Shown: piece by piece, positions 1 to 8,830 of the stretch
Layout: each line of letters starts with the position of its first letter
Position numbering within the stretch: position 1 is the stretch's first letter
Assembly: GCA_900762325.1 (NCBI GenBank)
Contig: CAAFGG010000025.1
Span: 1-32,768 of the forward strand
Reading direction: 5' to 3'
Origin: an uncultured Collinsella sp.
GTDB taxonomy: Bacteria; Actinomycetota; Coriobacteriia; Coriobacteriales; Coriobacteriaceae
Length of the DNA stretch: 32,768 bases
Made by a program: the position numbers and the translations under genes
Notes under the pieces: generated by a model
Told to the model about the DNA's origin: nothing
The model's database searches: none
Seen by the model: the letters and a program-made list of their open reading frames with translations, nothing else

Positions 1-93
1 CGGGCTAAGTTTATCGCGAGTTCCGCACGAACAGGAGGCCACTTAATGTGGCCTCCGTCGTGAGCAGGACTGTAGAGCAGGAAACTTAGCCCG
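1..93. repeat. Palindromic intergenic element upstream of rnj
   Basis: A perfect 12-bp inverted repeat (CGGGCTAAGTTT at 1-12, its complement at 82-93) encloses a second hairpin: GGAGGCCAC at 34-42 pairs perfectly with 48-56 around loop TTAAT, and 26-30 pairs with 58-62 below it. No T-run follows, so a simple intrinsic terminator is not obvious. The nested form suggests a folded RNA or a repeated palindromic unit. The outer arm begins at base 1, so the element may extend outside the window. Confidence 0.6.
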
Positions 94-305
94 TGCCGGG
101 GCCGCTGAGCCCTGACCGGCGGGATACACAGGTTCAGATGGGGCTTTGATGCATGGGTGGTCTGTTGTTGTGCAAATGGGTATCATACTGTGGTTATTGC
201 ATCGACTCTGTGATGCATGTTTGTACGTTCCCGGCGGTCGGTTTGCCAGAAGCGCCCCGTCGGTTGTTCCAGTCCCGTTTCGAAGAAAGGAAACCACACG
301 AACCT
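94..305 (+). other. rnj upstream leader, no gene seen
   Basis: No convincing ORF lies here. The 9-mer TGATGCATG occurs twice, at 147-155 and 211-219. No good -35/-10 pair was found. The reading frame of rnj stays open upstream to about 153, but that part has no family similarity I recognise. Confidence 0.4.
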
Positions 306-1976
306 ATGGCAGCTAAAAAATCATCTCCTTTGAAGATCATTCCGCTCGGCGGCCTTGACGGCATCGGCAAGAACATGACGGTCTTCGAATGCGGCGACGA
401 CATGGTGCTCGTTGACGCTGGCCTCATGTTCCCCGACGATTCCCAGCCCGGTATTGACCTGGTGCTTCCCGACTACACCTATGTTCTGGAGAACGAGGAG
501 AAGCTCCGCGGTATCGTCGTCACCCACGGCCACGAGGACCACACCGGTTCGCTTCCGTATCTGCTGCAGGACCTTAACAATAAGGTGCCCATCTTCTCGA
601 GCAAGCTGACGCTTGGCTTTATCGAGGGCAAGCTTTCTGAGTTCCGCATCCGCGCACCCAAGTTCCGCGAGGTCAAGGGCGGCAGCCATGTCAACCTCGG
701 CGGCATCTCGCTCGACTTCTTCTCGATGACGCACTCCATCCCCGGCGCTCTGGGCGTGTTCATTCGCACTAATCAGGGCACCGTTATGCACACCGGCGAC
801 TTTAAGCTCGACCAGACGCCCATCGATGGTGTCACGCCCGACTATGCCGCTATCAGCCGCTTTGCCAAGCAGGGCATCGACCTGCTGCTTTCCGACTCCA
901 CCAATGCCACGGTTCCCGGCTTTACCAAGTCCGAGGCCGAGGTTGGCCCCAATCTGCTGCACGCCATCAAGAACGCCCCGGGTCGCGTGTTCGTCGCGTC
1001 GTTCTCGAGCCACATTCATCGCCTGCAGCAGATCTGCGATGCCGCCCGTAAGTGCGGCCGTAAGGTCGTTGTGACCGGTCGCTCCATGCTCACCAACACC
1101 CGCGTCGCGCGCGAGCTGGGCTACCTCAACATCGACGATGCCGATATCATCGATGCCTTCGATATCGATAACCTGCCCGACGACAAGATCGTCGTCATGT
1201 GCACCGGTTCGCAGGGCGAGCCGTTGTCGGCCCTGTCCCGCATGGCCAATGGCGAGCACAAGACGCTCTCTATCCACGAGGGCGATACCGTCATCCTCTC
1301 GGCAACTCCTGTTCCCGGCAATGAGAAAGCCGTCCAGCAGGTCGTCAACAGCCTTGCTAAGCTCGGCTGCGACGTGTGGGATAAGAACCGCGCTCTCGTC
1401 CACGTCTCGGGCCACGGTAGCCAGGAGGAGCTCAAGCTCCTGATGGCCATGGCTAAGCCCACGTACTTTATGCCGGTTCACGGTGAGGCCGTGCATCTGC
1501 GCGCCCATGCCCAGCTGGCTCGCAAGATGGGCATCAAGGACGATCATATCTTTATCCTCGATAACGGCGACACGCTCGAGATGCGCGGCGGTATCGTTAA
1601 GCGCGGTACGCCCGTCGAGTCCGGCGTCGTTTACGTCGACGGCCTGCGCATCGGCGATACCGACCCCATCGTCTTGCGTGATCGTCAGAAGCTCGCCAAC
1701 GACGGTATGGTTACCGCTGTTGCCATCGTCTCGCTCAAGCACAAGAAGATCGAGGCCATCGAGTTCTCGGGCCGCGGCGTCTCGTTTGCCATCGACGACC
1801 AGTTCTCCGAGGATGCCTCCGCGTCCATCATGAAGACGATCGAGAAGGGCAAGTTCAGCTTTACGAGCAGCGGTTCCGATGCCATTCGCAAGGCCGTGCG
1901 CGACTCGCTCTCCAACTTTATCTGGAGCCGTACGCGCACTCGTCCGATGATCATCCCGGTCGTCATGGAGGTTTAG
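306..1976 (+). CDS. rnj: Ribonuclease J
   Basis: Metallo-beta-lactamase/beta-CASP ribonuclease with endonuclease and 5'-3' exonuclease activity in the cytoplasm, central to mRNA decay and RNA 5' maturation in this family. The protein is 556 aa, the usual length. The N-terminus has the GGLDGIGKNM strand, and the zinc-binding HGHEDH motif is at residues 74-79. The beta-CASP part follows (SDSTNA, then VMCTGSQGEP), with a conserved PVHGE further on and the C-terminal domain ending in RTRTRPMIIPVVMEV. The ATG at 306 is preferred: an AAAGGA lies upstream and family similarity begins here, although the frame stays open to 153. It ends one base before the TTG start of ftsK, so the two are probably co-transcribed. 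RNase Y is also encoded in this window. Confidence 0.96.
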   Translation: MAAKKSSPLKIIPLGGLDGIGKNMTVFECGDDMVLVDAGLMFPDDSQPGIDLVLPDYTYVLENEEKLRGIVVTHGHEDHTGSLPYLLQDLNNKVPIFSSKLTLGFIEGKLSEFRIRAPKFREVKGGSHVNLGGISLDFFSMTHSIPGALGVFIRTNQGTVMHTGDFKLDQTPIDGVTPDYAAISRFAKQGIDLLLSDSTNATVPGFTKSEAEVGPNLLHAIKNAPGRVFVASFSSHIHRLQQICDAARKCGRKVVVTGRSMLTNTRVARELGYLNIDDADIIDAFDIDNLPDDKIVVMCTGSQGEPLSALSRMANGEHKTLSIHEGDTVILSATPVPGNEKAVQQVVNSLAKLGCDVWDKNRALVHVSGHGSQEELKLLMAMAKPTYFMPVHGEAVHLRAHAQLARKMGIKDDHIFILDNGDTLEMRGGIVKRGTPVESGVVYVDGLRIGDTDPIVLRDRQKLANDGMVTAVAIVSLKHKKIEAIEFSGRGVSFAIDDQFSEDASASIMKTIEKGKFSFTSSGSDAIRKAVRDSLSNFIWSRTRTRPMIIPVVMEV

Positions 1977-1977
1977 T

Positions 1978-4758
1978 TTGGCGCGCGGATCTGCACAAAA
2001 CGCCAAAGGCAATAAGGCCAACAACCAACCGGCATCTGCTAAGGGTGCCGGTTCCCATCTGCGTGCCAATAAGGGCCACGAGTCCGAGTTCGATGATTTC
2101 GAGCCCTTGGTCGAGCCCTCGGCCAACCGCGATATCGCCGGCGTGGTCATTGCCGTTTTGGCGATCGCGTCCTTTATTGCCGTGATTTCGCCGGCGACTG
2201 CGCCCGTTACGGCTGCGGTTGCCGGTTTCTACCACTTGGGCTTTGGTCTGGGCGCCTACGTGCTGCCGATCGTCATTTTGCTGTTTGCCGCCACGCTCTT
2301 TTTAGGCGAGGACTCGCCGCTCAACGCGCGCTCTGTTGCGGGCGGCGCCGTGGTCTTTATCGCCGTCGTCTCCATTCTTTCGTTGATGGTGCCAGGTACG
2401 AGCGACTCGTGCGACCTTATGTTCACGCCGCAAAATCTGTCCGCCTCGGGTGGCTACATCGGTGCGTTTATTGCGAGTGCGCTGCAAAATGCCCTGGGTA
2501 AGCCTATCGCGATGGTAGTCCTGCTGGGCCTTGTCGTCGTGGGCTTGGTCATCATTGGCTTTTCGGTGGGCGGCGTTTTGCGCTCTGCCCGCGACCGTGC
2601 GGCAGATTTTGCCGAGCGCCGTCGTGCCGACGTCAACGCGAGTCCGTGGGGTGACGACGAAGCTCTGTCGGTGCCCGGCGTTGCCCGTCCGCACCTGAGC
2701 ATTCTTCGTCAAAAGGGTTCCGATGCTGCCGTGACCACGGTCATGGGCAACGATGCGGACCCGGTTTTGGACGATGACGACGAGGATGAGGATCCGTTTG
2801 TCGACGTGTCCGATGCCGTGGAGGCCGAGCGCGCTAAGACGACGCTGCTACCACGCCGTCATGCCAAGAAGGGCAAGACGGTTCCCAAGCTCAATACGAG
2901 TGAGCCCGACCCGTCTTGGTCCGAGAGCGAGATTGAGCTCACCGAGGGCGATGACGAGGACGACGAGGCTCCGATTGAGATCGCAAAGACAACTTTGCTG
3001 CCGCGTCGCCATGCAAAGCGCGACCAGGTAACCGGTCAGCTTTCGATGGAAGACGACCCCGATAAGATCGACGAGTCCGAGCCGCCGTTTGCCGTGAATC
3101 CTGTCTCGGCAGCACCTCAGATCCCCGACTTCTTGAAGCATCCCAAGGTTGCCGATGCGCCTGCCTTGAGTGCTGTCGAATCGGCTGCGGCTAGCGATGG
3201 GGGAGCGGACGGCGGCGCCGCAGATAACGAGGGCGAAGAAGAGGACGGCCTCAAACTTCCGCCACTTGAGATTCTGCATGCCAACCCGCAGTCGGCTTCC
3301 TCCGCGTCTTCTGACAAGGAGCTGGAACAGACTGCCGAGTCGCTTCAGTCCACCTTGCTGGAGTTTGGTCGTAGTGCCCGCGTGGTCGGCTGGATCGCCG
3401 GCCCCACGGTGACGACCTTTAAGCTGCAACCTGGCGAGGGCGAGCGCGTGAGCAAGATTTCGAGCCTCGAGGACGATATCGCGCTATCGCTTGCTGCCCA
3501 GTCGGTGCGTATCTTTGCCCCGATCCCCGGCACCTCGCTCGTGGGCATCGAGATTCCCAACCGCAAGCGCCAGAACGTCAACCTGGGCGACGTGTTGCCC
3601 TATGTGAAGGGCGGTCCGCTCGAGCTTGCCATCGGCCGCGATGCCGAGGGTACGCCGGTCGTCGCCGACCTCGCCAAGATGCCCCACCTGCTGATCGCCG
3701 GTACCACGGGTTCTGGTAAGTCGGTCATGATCAACTCCATCATCACGACTCTGCTCATGCGCGCTCTCCCCGAGGACGTTCGCCTGATCATGGTCGACCC
3801 CAAGCGCGTCGAGCTTGCGGGCTATAACGGTCTGCCGCATCTCTATGTGCCCGTGGTGACCGAGCCCAAGCAGGCCGCGAGCGCTCTGCAATGGGCCGTG
3901 TCCGAGATGGAGCGACGCCTGAAGGTCTTCGAGCGTCTCAACGTGCGTAAGATCTCGACCTACAACGAAAAGCAGGCCGCCGGCGAGTTTGAGCATTACG
4001 ACAACCCGCCGCAAAAGATGCCCTACCTGGTCATCATCATTGACGAGCTCTCGGACCTGATGATGGTCGCCGGTAAGGATGTCGAGGCCTCGATTGTGCG
4101 TATTGCACAGCTGGGCCGTGCCGCCGGTATTCATCTTATTGTGGCCACCCAGCGCCCCAGCTCCAACGTGGTGACGGGCCTCATCAAGGCCAACATCACC
4201 AACCGCATCGCCTTTAACGTCGCCACGGGCATCGACTCGCGCGTCATCATCGACCAGATGGGTGCCGAAAAGCTCACCGGTTTGGGCGACATGCTGTTCT
4301 CTAAGGTCGACTGGGGCAAGCCTCGCCGTATCCAGGGCTGCTTTGTCTCGGATGACGAAATCAACGAGATTGTCGAGTTCGTCAAGTCGCAGAGCGAGCC
4401 CGACTACCACGAGGAGATCCTGTCTGCCGTGGCGCCCGCTTCCATGTCCATGGCGGGTGGCGGCGGCATTGTCCGCACCGGAGTCGCCGAGCCGCAAGAC
4501 GATGATCCTCTCATTTGGGAAGCCGCCCATATTGTGGTGGAATCGCAGCTTGGCTCCACATCTGGCCTGCAACGCCGTCTGAAGGTTGGTTATGCGCGTG
4601 CCGGGCGTATTATGGACATGCTGGAAGAAAAGGGTGTCGTTGGTCCGCCTGACGGTTCCAAGCCGCGTGAGGTTCTGCTGGACGAAGAGGGTCTTGCCGC
4701 GCTGAAATCTGTCGACGCCGAGATGGCACGTGAAGATCGTGAGTTTGGAGGATTCTGA
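1978..4758 (+). CDS. ftsK: DNA translocase FtsK/SpoIIIE family
   Basis: Septal DNA motor that pumps chromosome DNA through the closing septum and helps resolve dimers. 926 aa. About four membrane segments occupy residues 50-200, followed by a long acidic linker (about 200-430). The motor domain carries Walker A GTTGSGKS at 575-582 and Walker B VIIIDE near 685-690. A gamma-type winged helix (about 845-905) would read polar DNA motifs. The start is TTG at 1978, supported by GGAGG at about 1966-1970 inside the end of rnj; no closer ATG fits. Its stop overlaps the next ATG (TGATG). The linker contains the 12-residue AKTTLLPRRHAK twice, at 286-297 and 336-347, encoded by mostly different codons, which suggests a maintained short linear motif. 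Confidence 0.96.
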   Translation: MARGSAQNAKGNKANNQPASAKGAGSHLRANKGHESEFDDFEPLVEPSANRDIAGVVIAVLAIASFIAVISPATAPVTAAVAGFYHLGFGLGAYVLPIVILLFAATLFLGEDSPLNARSVAGGAVVFIAVVSILSLMVPGTSDSCDLMFTPQNLSASGGYIGAFIASALQNALGKPIAMVVLLGLVVVGLVIIGFSVGGVLRSARDRAADFAERRRADVNASPWGDDEALSVPGVARPHLSILRQKGSDAAVTTVMGNDADPVLDDDDEDEDPFVDVSDAVEAERAKTTLLPRRHAKKGKTVPKLNTSEPDPSWSESEIELTEGDDEDDEAPIEIAKTTLLPRRHAKRDQVTGQLSMEDDPDKIDESEPPFAVNPVSAAPQIPDFLKHPKVADAPALSAVESAAASDGGADGGAADNEGEEEDGLKLPPLEILHANPQSASSASSDKELEQTAESLQSTLLEFGRSARVVGWIAGPTVTTFKLQPGEGERVSKISSLEDDIALSLAAQSVRIFAPIPGTSLVGIEIPNRKRQNVNLGDVLPYVKGGPLELAIGRDAEGTPVVADLAKMPHLLIAGTTGSGKSVMINSIITTLLMRALPEDVRLIMVDPKRVELAGYNGLPHLYVPVVTEPKQAASALQWAVSEMERRLKVFERLNVRKISTYNEKQAAGEFEHYDNPPQKMPYLVIIIDELSDLMMVAGKDVEASIVRIAQLGRAAGIHLIVATQRPSSNVVTGLIKANITNRIAFNVATGIDSRVIIDQMGAEKLTGLGDMLFSKVDWGKPRRIQGCFVSDDEINEIVEFVKSQSEPDYHEEILSAVAPASMSMAGGGGIVRTGVAEPQDDDPLIWEAAHIVVESQLGSTSGLQRRLKVGYARAGRIMDMLEEKGVVGPPDGSKPREVLLDEEGLAALKSVDAEMAREDREFGGF

Positions 4759-6269
4759 TGGCTGCACGCTTTGGTGACATGCTGCTCGAGCAGCGTCGCC
4801 GAATGGGCCTTTCCATTCAGCAGGTCGCCAATACCATCAAAATCAGGCCGCAGATCATCGAGTTTTTCGAGACCGGTAACTTTGCTTCGATGCCGCCGCG
4901 CGGCTATGCGCAGGGCATGATTTCGAGCTATGCTCGCTTTTTGGGCCTCAATCCGCGCGAGGTCGTCAATGCCTACTTTGACGACCTGATGGCATACGAA
5001 CGCGAGACGTCGCAGCAGGGTGGTCGTTTTCAGGACGCCGCCGGCTACGTCAATTCGCGTTCCTCGGTCGATAACGGGCGCTTCCTGATGGTTCAGGGCG
5101 GTCGTTCGACGCGTTATGGACAGCGTCCTCAGCAGGCCGGTTATATTACCGAGACGGGTTCGGGCGAGGAGATTCGTTCGCAGCGTGACCGGTTCCGCAG
5201 TACGCCGATGCCCGAGGACCGTGCACTTCCCGCTGCCCGCGGCGTGGCTCGTGACCCTCGTGCCGGCTACGGCGACGGCGGCTATTCCAATCGCGGTTAC
5301 CGTGGGGTCTCTTCTGGTCGCTCTCGCGGTGGCTATGCGGATGCCGATACCACGCAGGTGACGCCGCGTCTTCGCTCTCAATCACAGCCGTATGGCCAGC
5401 GCTCTTCGGCTCCGCGTTCGGGCCAGCGTGGCTATCAAGGCCGCGGTGAACTTGCGCCCCGCTCGGGTCAGCGCAGCCTTCAGGGCCAGGGTGGCTATCG
5501 CGGCCGTTCCGATAGCAATCGTGGTCGTATGCCTCAGGGAGGCGGCCGCAGCAGTTCCAATCGTGGACGCGGCGGATCACGTACTCCTCAAAACAACGGG
5601 CTCGATCCGCGTATCGTCTACGCCGGCATCGGTGCCGTTGCGCTGTTGTTGATTGTGCTCATCGTGGTGCTTCTGCGCGGCTGCGCATCTTCGGCGCCCG
5701 AGACCACGCCCGAGACGCCCACTGCTACCAAGACGACGACCAAGAAGTCTTCTAAGAAGACCGAAACGGTCGACGAGGACGAAGACACCGATGAGGCGAC
5801 GGATGAGTCGACTGACTCGGACGCTACCAAGACGACGGCCAAGAAGGAAGAGAACGAGGTCACGAAGGTCAAAGTCTCCGTTGCCAAGGGAAAGACCGCG
5901 TGGATTGAGGTCAAGGTCGACGGCAAGTCGGTCTATGGCGCCCAAGCGACTGGCCCCTTTGAGCAGGAGTACTCGCCCGAGTCCTCGATCGAGATCACCA
6001 CGTCCAAGCCTTCCGATGTCACCGTTACCAAGAACGGTGAAAAGGTCCGTTACGATACCAAGACCTCGGGCGTGGCGCGTGTGACGATCACCGTTCCCAA
6101 GAAGGAGACGACTGATTCCGAGAATGGTGAAAGTTCTGATGGTACCGATACCACCGATGGTGCCGATACCACCGACGTTACCGATGCCCAGTCCACGGAT
6201 GGCGCCGATACCGCAACTGACGGTCAGACACCCACCGATTCTACCGACTATTCGTACGATAGCTACTAA
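4758..6269 (+). CDS. RodZ-like HTH transmembrane protein
   Basis: Resembles the RodZ/YmfM family: cytoplasmic N-terminal helix-turn-helix, one membrane helix, and an extracytoplasmic domain. Such proteins link the MreB/elongation machinery or septum to the wall. 503 aa. The HTH spans about residues 5-75 (LLEQRRRMGLSIQQVA, PRGYAQGMISSYARFLG). Residues about 110-285 are low-complexity, rich in Arg, Gly, Gln and Ser with many RG pairs. The membrane helix is near 287-310 and ends in an RGC. A Thr/Asp/Lys-rich spacer leads to a DUF4115-like beta domain (about 370-440) and a Thr/Asp/Ser tail. The ATG overlaps the ftsK stop by one base and has GGAGG at 4747-4751. The RG-rich cytoplasmic part is unusual for the family and could bind nucleic acid (inference). 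Whether MreB is present cannot be judged from this window. Confidence 0.82.
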   Translation: MAARFGDMLLEQRRRMGLSIQQVANTIKIRPQIIEFFETGNFASMPPRGYAQGMISSYARFLGLNPREVVNAYFDDLMAYERETSQQGGRFQDAAGYVNSRSSVDNGRFLMVQGGRSTRYGQRPQQAGYITETGSGEEIRSQRDRFRSTPMPEDRALPAARGVARDPRAGYGDGGYSNRGYRGVSSGRSRGGYADADTTQVTPRLRSQSQPYGQRSSAPRSGQRGYQGRGELAPRSGQRSLQGQGGYRGRSDSNRGRMPQGGGRSSSNRGRGGSRTPQNNGLDPRIVYAGIGAVALLLIVLIVVLLRGCASSAPETTPETPTATKTTTKKSSKKTETVDEDEDTDEATDESTDSDATKTTAKKEENEVTKVKVSVAKGKTAWIEVKVDGKSVYGAQATGPFEQEYSPESSIEITTSKPSDVTVTKNGEKVRYDTKTSGVARVTITVPKKETTDSENGESSDGTDTTDGADTTDVTDAQSTDGADTATDGQTPTDSTDYSYDSY

Positions 6270-6295
6270 GCCGCTCGTACGCGAAAGGAAACATC

Positions 6296-6793
6296 ATGGC
6301 TAAAGATTCCAGCTTCGACGTCGTGTCCGAGGTCAACATGCAAGAGGTCGACAACGCCTTCCAGCAGACCACGCGCGAGATTTCCCAGCGCTATGACCTT
6401 AAGGATTCCGGCGCCACGATCGAGCTTTCGAAGGGCGACAAGCTCTTTACGATCAGCGCCCCGGCTGACTTTGTCTCTAAGCAGATTATCGACGTGCTGA
6501 GTTCCAAGCTCATGAAGCGCGGCATTGACCTCAAGGCTGTCTCGTGGGATGCTCCTCAGGCGGCATCGGGCGGCACCGTGCGCGTGCTCGGCCATATTGT
6601 CGAGGGTATCGACCAGGCGACCGCCAAGAAGATCAACAAGGACATCAAGGACCAAAAGCTCAAGGTCAAGGTGACCATCGAGGCCGACAAGCTGCGTGTT
6701 TCCTCTGCTTCGAAGGATGCGTTGCAGACCGTAATCCAGTTCCTGCGCGACCAGGACTACGGCCAGCCGCTACAGTTCACCAACTACCGCTAA
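6296..6793 (+). CDS. yajQ: YajQ family nucleotide-binding protein
   Basis: 165 aa, the normal YajQ length, with two ferredoxin-like halves. It begins KDSSFDVVSEVNMQEVDNA and ends in the typical PLQFTNYR. Family members bind nucleotides or nucleic acid, and some Gram-negative homologues bind cyclic di-GMP and act as transcription co-factors; the role in Actinomycetota is not established. GAAAGGA at 6282-6288 supports the ATG at 6296. It lies 26 bp after the RodZ-like gene and 27 bp before rimO, so probably in the same transcript. Confidence 0.95.
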   Translation: MAKDSSFDVVSEVNMQEVDNAFQQTTREISQRYDLKDSGATIELSKGDKLFTISAPADFVSKQIIDVLSSKLMKRGIDLKAVSWDAPQAASGGTVRVLGHIVEGIDQATAKKINKDIKDQKLKVKVTIEADKLRVSSASKDALQTVIQFLRDQDYGQPLQFTNYR

Positions 6794-6820
6794 TATCATT
6801 CGAAAGGACCGCTCTCCAAC

Positions 6821-8170
6821 ATGGATACACCGTTGGGCTCCGTGCTCTACATCACCCTCGGGTGCGCTAAGAACGAGGTCGACACCGACCGCATGCGTTC
6901 TCTTTTGACTGCTGCGGGCTACGAGGAGGCATTCGACCCGCAGGATGCCGATATCGCCATCGTCAATACATGCTCGTTCCTCGCCTCCGCAACGTCCGAG
7001 AGCATCGAGACCACGCTCGAGCTCGCCAACGAGGTTCAGGACGGCGTTCGTTCTTGCCCCATCGTTATGTGCGGCTGTGTGCCGTCGCGCTATGGCGACG
7101 ACCTGCCTGACGAGCTGCCCGAGGTCGCTGCCTTTGTGAAGGCCGACGAGGAGGACGGCATCGTGGCGGTCATCGATGGCGTGCTGGGTGTCGAGCGTGA
7201 GATCGCGGCCTATATCCCTCAGGTCAAGCGTACCGTCGAGGGCGCCGTTGCTTACGTCAAGATTTCCGATGGCTGCAACCGCTTCTGCAGCTTCTGCATG
7301 ATCCCCTTTATTCGCGGTCGCTATCATTCGCGCAATGCCGAGAGCATTATCTCCGAGGTACGCGACCTGGTTGCCGGCGGTGTGCGCGAGATCGTGCTGA
7401 TCGGCCAGGACACGGGTATTTGGGGCACCGACTTTACTGACGAGGATGTCGCCGAGGGCTCGCCGCGCAATCTGGCGCAGCTGCTGCGTGCCGTCGCCGA
7501 GGCCGTGCGCCCGCACAACGTCTGGGTCCGCGTGCTCTATCTGCAGCCCGAGGGCATGACCGATGAGCTTATCGATACGATTCGCGATACGCCCGAGGTG
7601 CTGCCCTATATCGATATCCCCGTGCAGCACTGCGACGCGCGCATCCTCAAGGCTATGCGCCGTTCCGGTTCGCGCCAGGAGCTCGAGGACCTGTTCCGCG
7701 ATCTGCGTGAGCGTATCCCCGGCATCGTGATCCGTTCCACGGCTATGGTCGGCTTCCCGACCGAGACCGACGACGAGTTCCGCGACCTTATCGACTTTAT
7801 GGACACCGTCGGCTTTGACTACACGAGCGTCTTTGCCTACTCGCAGGAGGAGGGCAGCCTGGCCGCTAAGATGGAGGGTCAGGTCGACGAAGAGGTCAAG
7901 CTCGAGCGCGCCCAGGAGGCCATGGACCTGGCTGAGTCGCTCGGTTTTGCCGCCACCGCCGCACATGTGGGCGAGCGCGCCCAGGTGATCGTCGACGGTA
8001 TCGAAGAGACCGAGGATGGCGCCGAGCTGATCGGCCATGCCTGGTTCCAGGCGCCCGATTCCGATGGCGCGGTTCACTTGGACGCCAGCGAGGCGTCCGT
8101 GGGCGATATTCTGACGGTCGAGTTTACCGATAGCTTCTGCTATGAGCTTATCGGTCATGTTGTGGAGTAG
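6821..8170 (+). CDS. rimO: Ribosomal protein uS12 methylthiotransferase RimO
   Basis: Radical-SAM methylthiotransferase that adds a methylthio group to the conserved Asp of ribosomal protein S12, using two 4Fe-4S clusters. 449 aa. The N-terminal MTTase domain has Cys at 15 (TLGCAKN), 51 (NTCSF) and 86 (CGC). The radical-SAM motif CNRFCSFC places Cys at 152, 156 and 159, followed by IPFIRGRYHSR. A C-terminal TRAM domain ends the protein. RimO rather than MiaB is called from LGCAKNEVDTDRM and IPFIRG; the true MiaB is at 14804-16174. It ends 9 bp before pgsA. Confidence 0.95.
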   Translation: MDTPLGSVLYITLGCAKNEVDTDRMRSLLTAAGYEEAFDPQDADIAIVNTCSFLASATSESIETTLELANEVQDGVRSCPIVMCGCVPSRYGDDLPDELPEVAAFVKADEEDGIVAVIDGVLGVEREIAAYIPQVKRTVEGAVAYVKISDGCNRFCSFCMIPFIRGRYHSRNAESIISEVRDLVAGGVREIVLIGQDTGIWGTDFTDEDVAEGSPRNLAQLLRAVAEAVRPHNVWVRVLYLQPEGMTDELIDTIRDTPEVLPYIDIPVQHCDARILKAMRRSGSRQELEDLFRDLRERIPGIVIRSTAMVGFPTETDDEFRDLIDFMDTVGFDYTSVFAYSQEEGSLAAKMEGQVDEEVKLERAQEAMDLAESLGFAATAAHVGERAQVIVDGIEETEDGAELIGHAWFQAPDSDGAVHLDASEASVGDILTVEFTDSFCYELIGHVVE

Positions 8171-8179
8171 GAGAGCGTC

Positions 8180-8818
8180 GTGGCTAACGAGAGCAATAAG
8201 GAACTGACGAGTGTTTGGACGCCCGCCAACATCGTGACGTGCGTTCGCATCGTCTTTATCCCGGTGTTCATGATCGTGTCGGCGCTTTCTCACACGAGTG
8301 TTGCCGGTACGGATTGGAGCATCTTCGACGGCCCGCTCGCCGCCGCTGCCTTCATTCTGTATGTGATCCTGTCGTGCACCGATAAGGTCGACGGTTATCT
8401 GGCGCGTTCGCGCAACGAGATCACCGACTTCGGTAAATTCTTGGACCCCATCGCCGATAAGCTGCTCGTGTTTTCGGCCCTGCTGCTGTTCTTGGATTTT
8501 GGCGCGGTGACCGTGTGGTCCGTGTTCATTATCCTGTTCCGTGAGCTTCTGGTGAGCGCCCTTCGCATGGTCGCGAGTGCGGCCGGTGTGGTCGTTGCGG
8601 CCGATAAGCTCGGCAAGTACAAGACGGCGACCACGATGGTCTCCATCTGCGGTTACCTGTGCGTTTTTGCTATGGCCGGCTTGCACCTTGGTCCGGTGGC
8701 GCTGACGCTCGGCATCTACTCGGTGTCGCGCTTCCTGTATGCCGTTGCCGTTGTCTTGACCGTTATCTCGGGCGCCCAGTACTTCTGGAACTGCCGCAAG
8801 ATCGTCTTTTCGGTCTAG
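8180..8818 (+). CDS. pgsA: CDP-diacylglycerol-glycerol-3-phosphate 3-phosphatidyltransferase
   Basis: Membrane enzyme making phosphatidylglycerophosphate from CDP-diacylglycerol and glycerol-3-phosphate, the committed step to phosphatidylglycerol and cardiolipin. 212 aa with several membrane helices. The CDP-alcohol phosphotransferase signature DG-x2-AR-x8-G-x3-D-x3-D is complete at residues 71-93. The start is GTG at 8180, with TAGGAGAG just upstream overlapping the rimO stop. It lies immediately before cinA and recA, as in Bacillus. A second paralogue is at 29148-29852, so the two may have different acceptor alcohols or roles. Confidence 0.93.
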   Translation: MANESNKELTSVWTPANIVTCVRIVFIPVFMIVSALSHTSVAGTDWSIFDGPLAAAAFILYVILSCTDKVDGYLARSRNEITDFGKFLDPIADKLLVFSALLLFLDFGAVTVWSVFIILFRELLVSALRMVASAAGVVVAADKLGKYKTATTMVSICGYLCVFAMAGLHLGPVALTLGIYSVSRFLYAVAVVLTVISGAQYFWNCRKIVFSV

Positions 8819-8830
8819 TTCCTGGTGGGT

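Noticed and set aside
321..2150. Minus-strand open frame of about 600 codons opposite rnj
   Set aside because: Antisense of RNase J with low-complexity Asp/Leu/Gly content and no ribosome site; a shadow frame.
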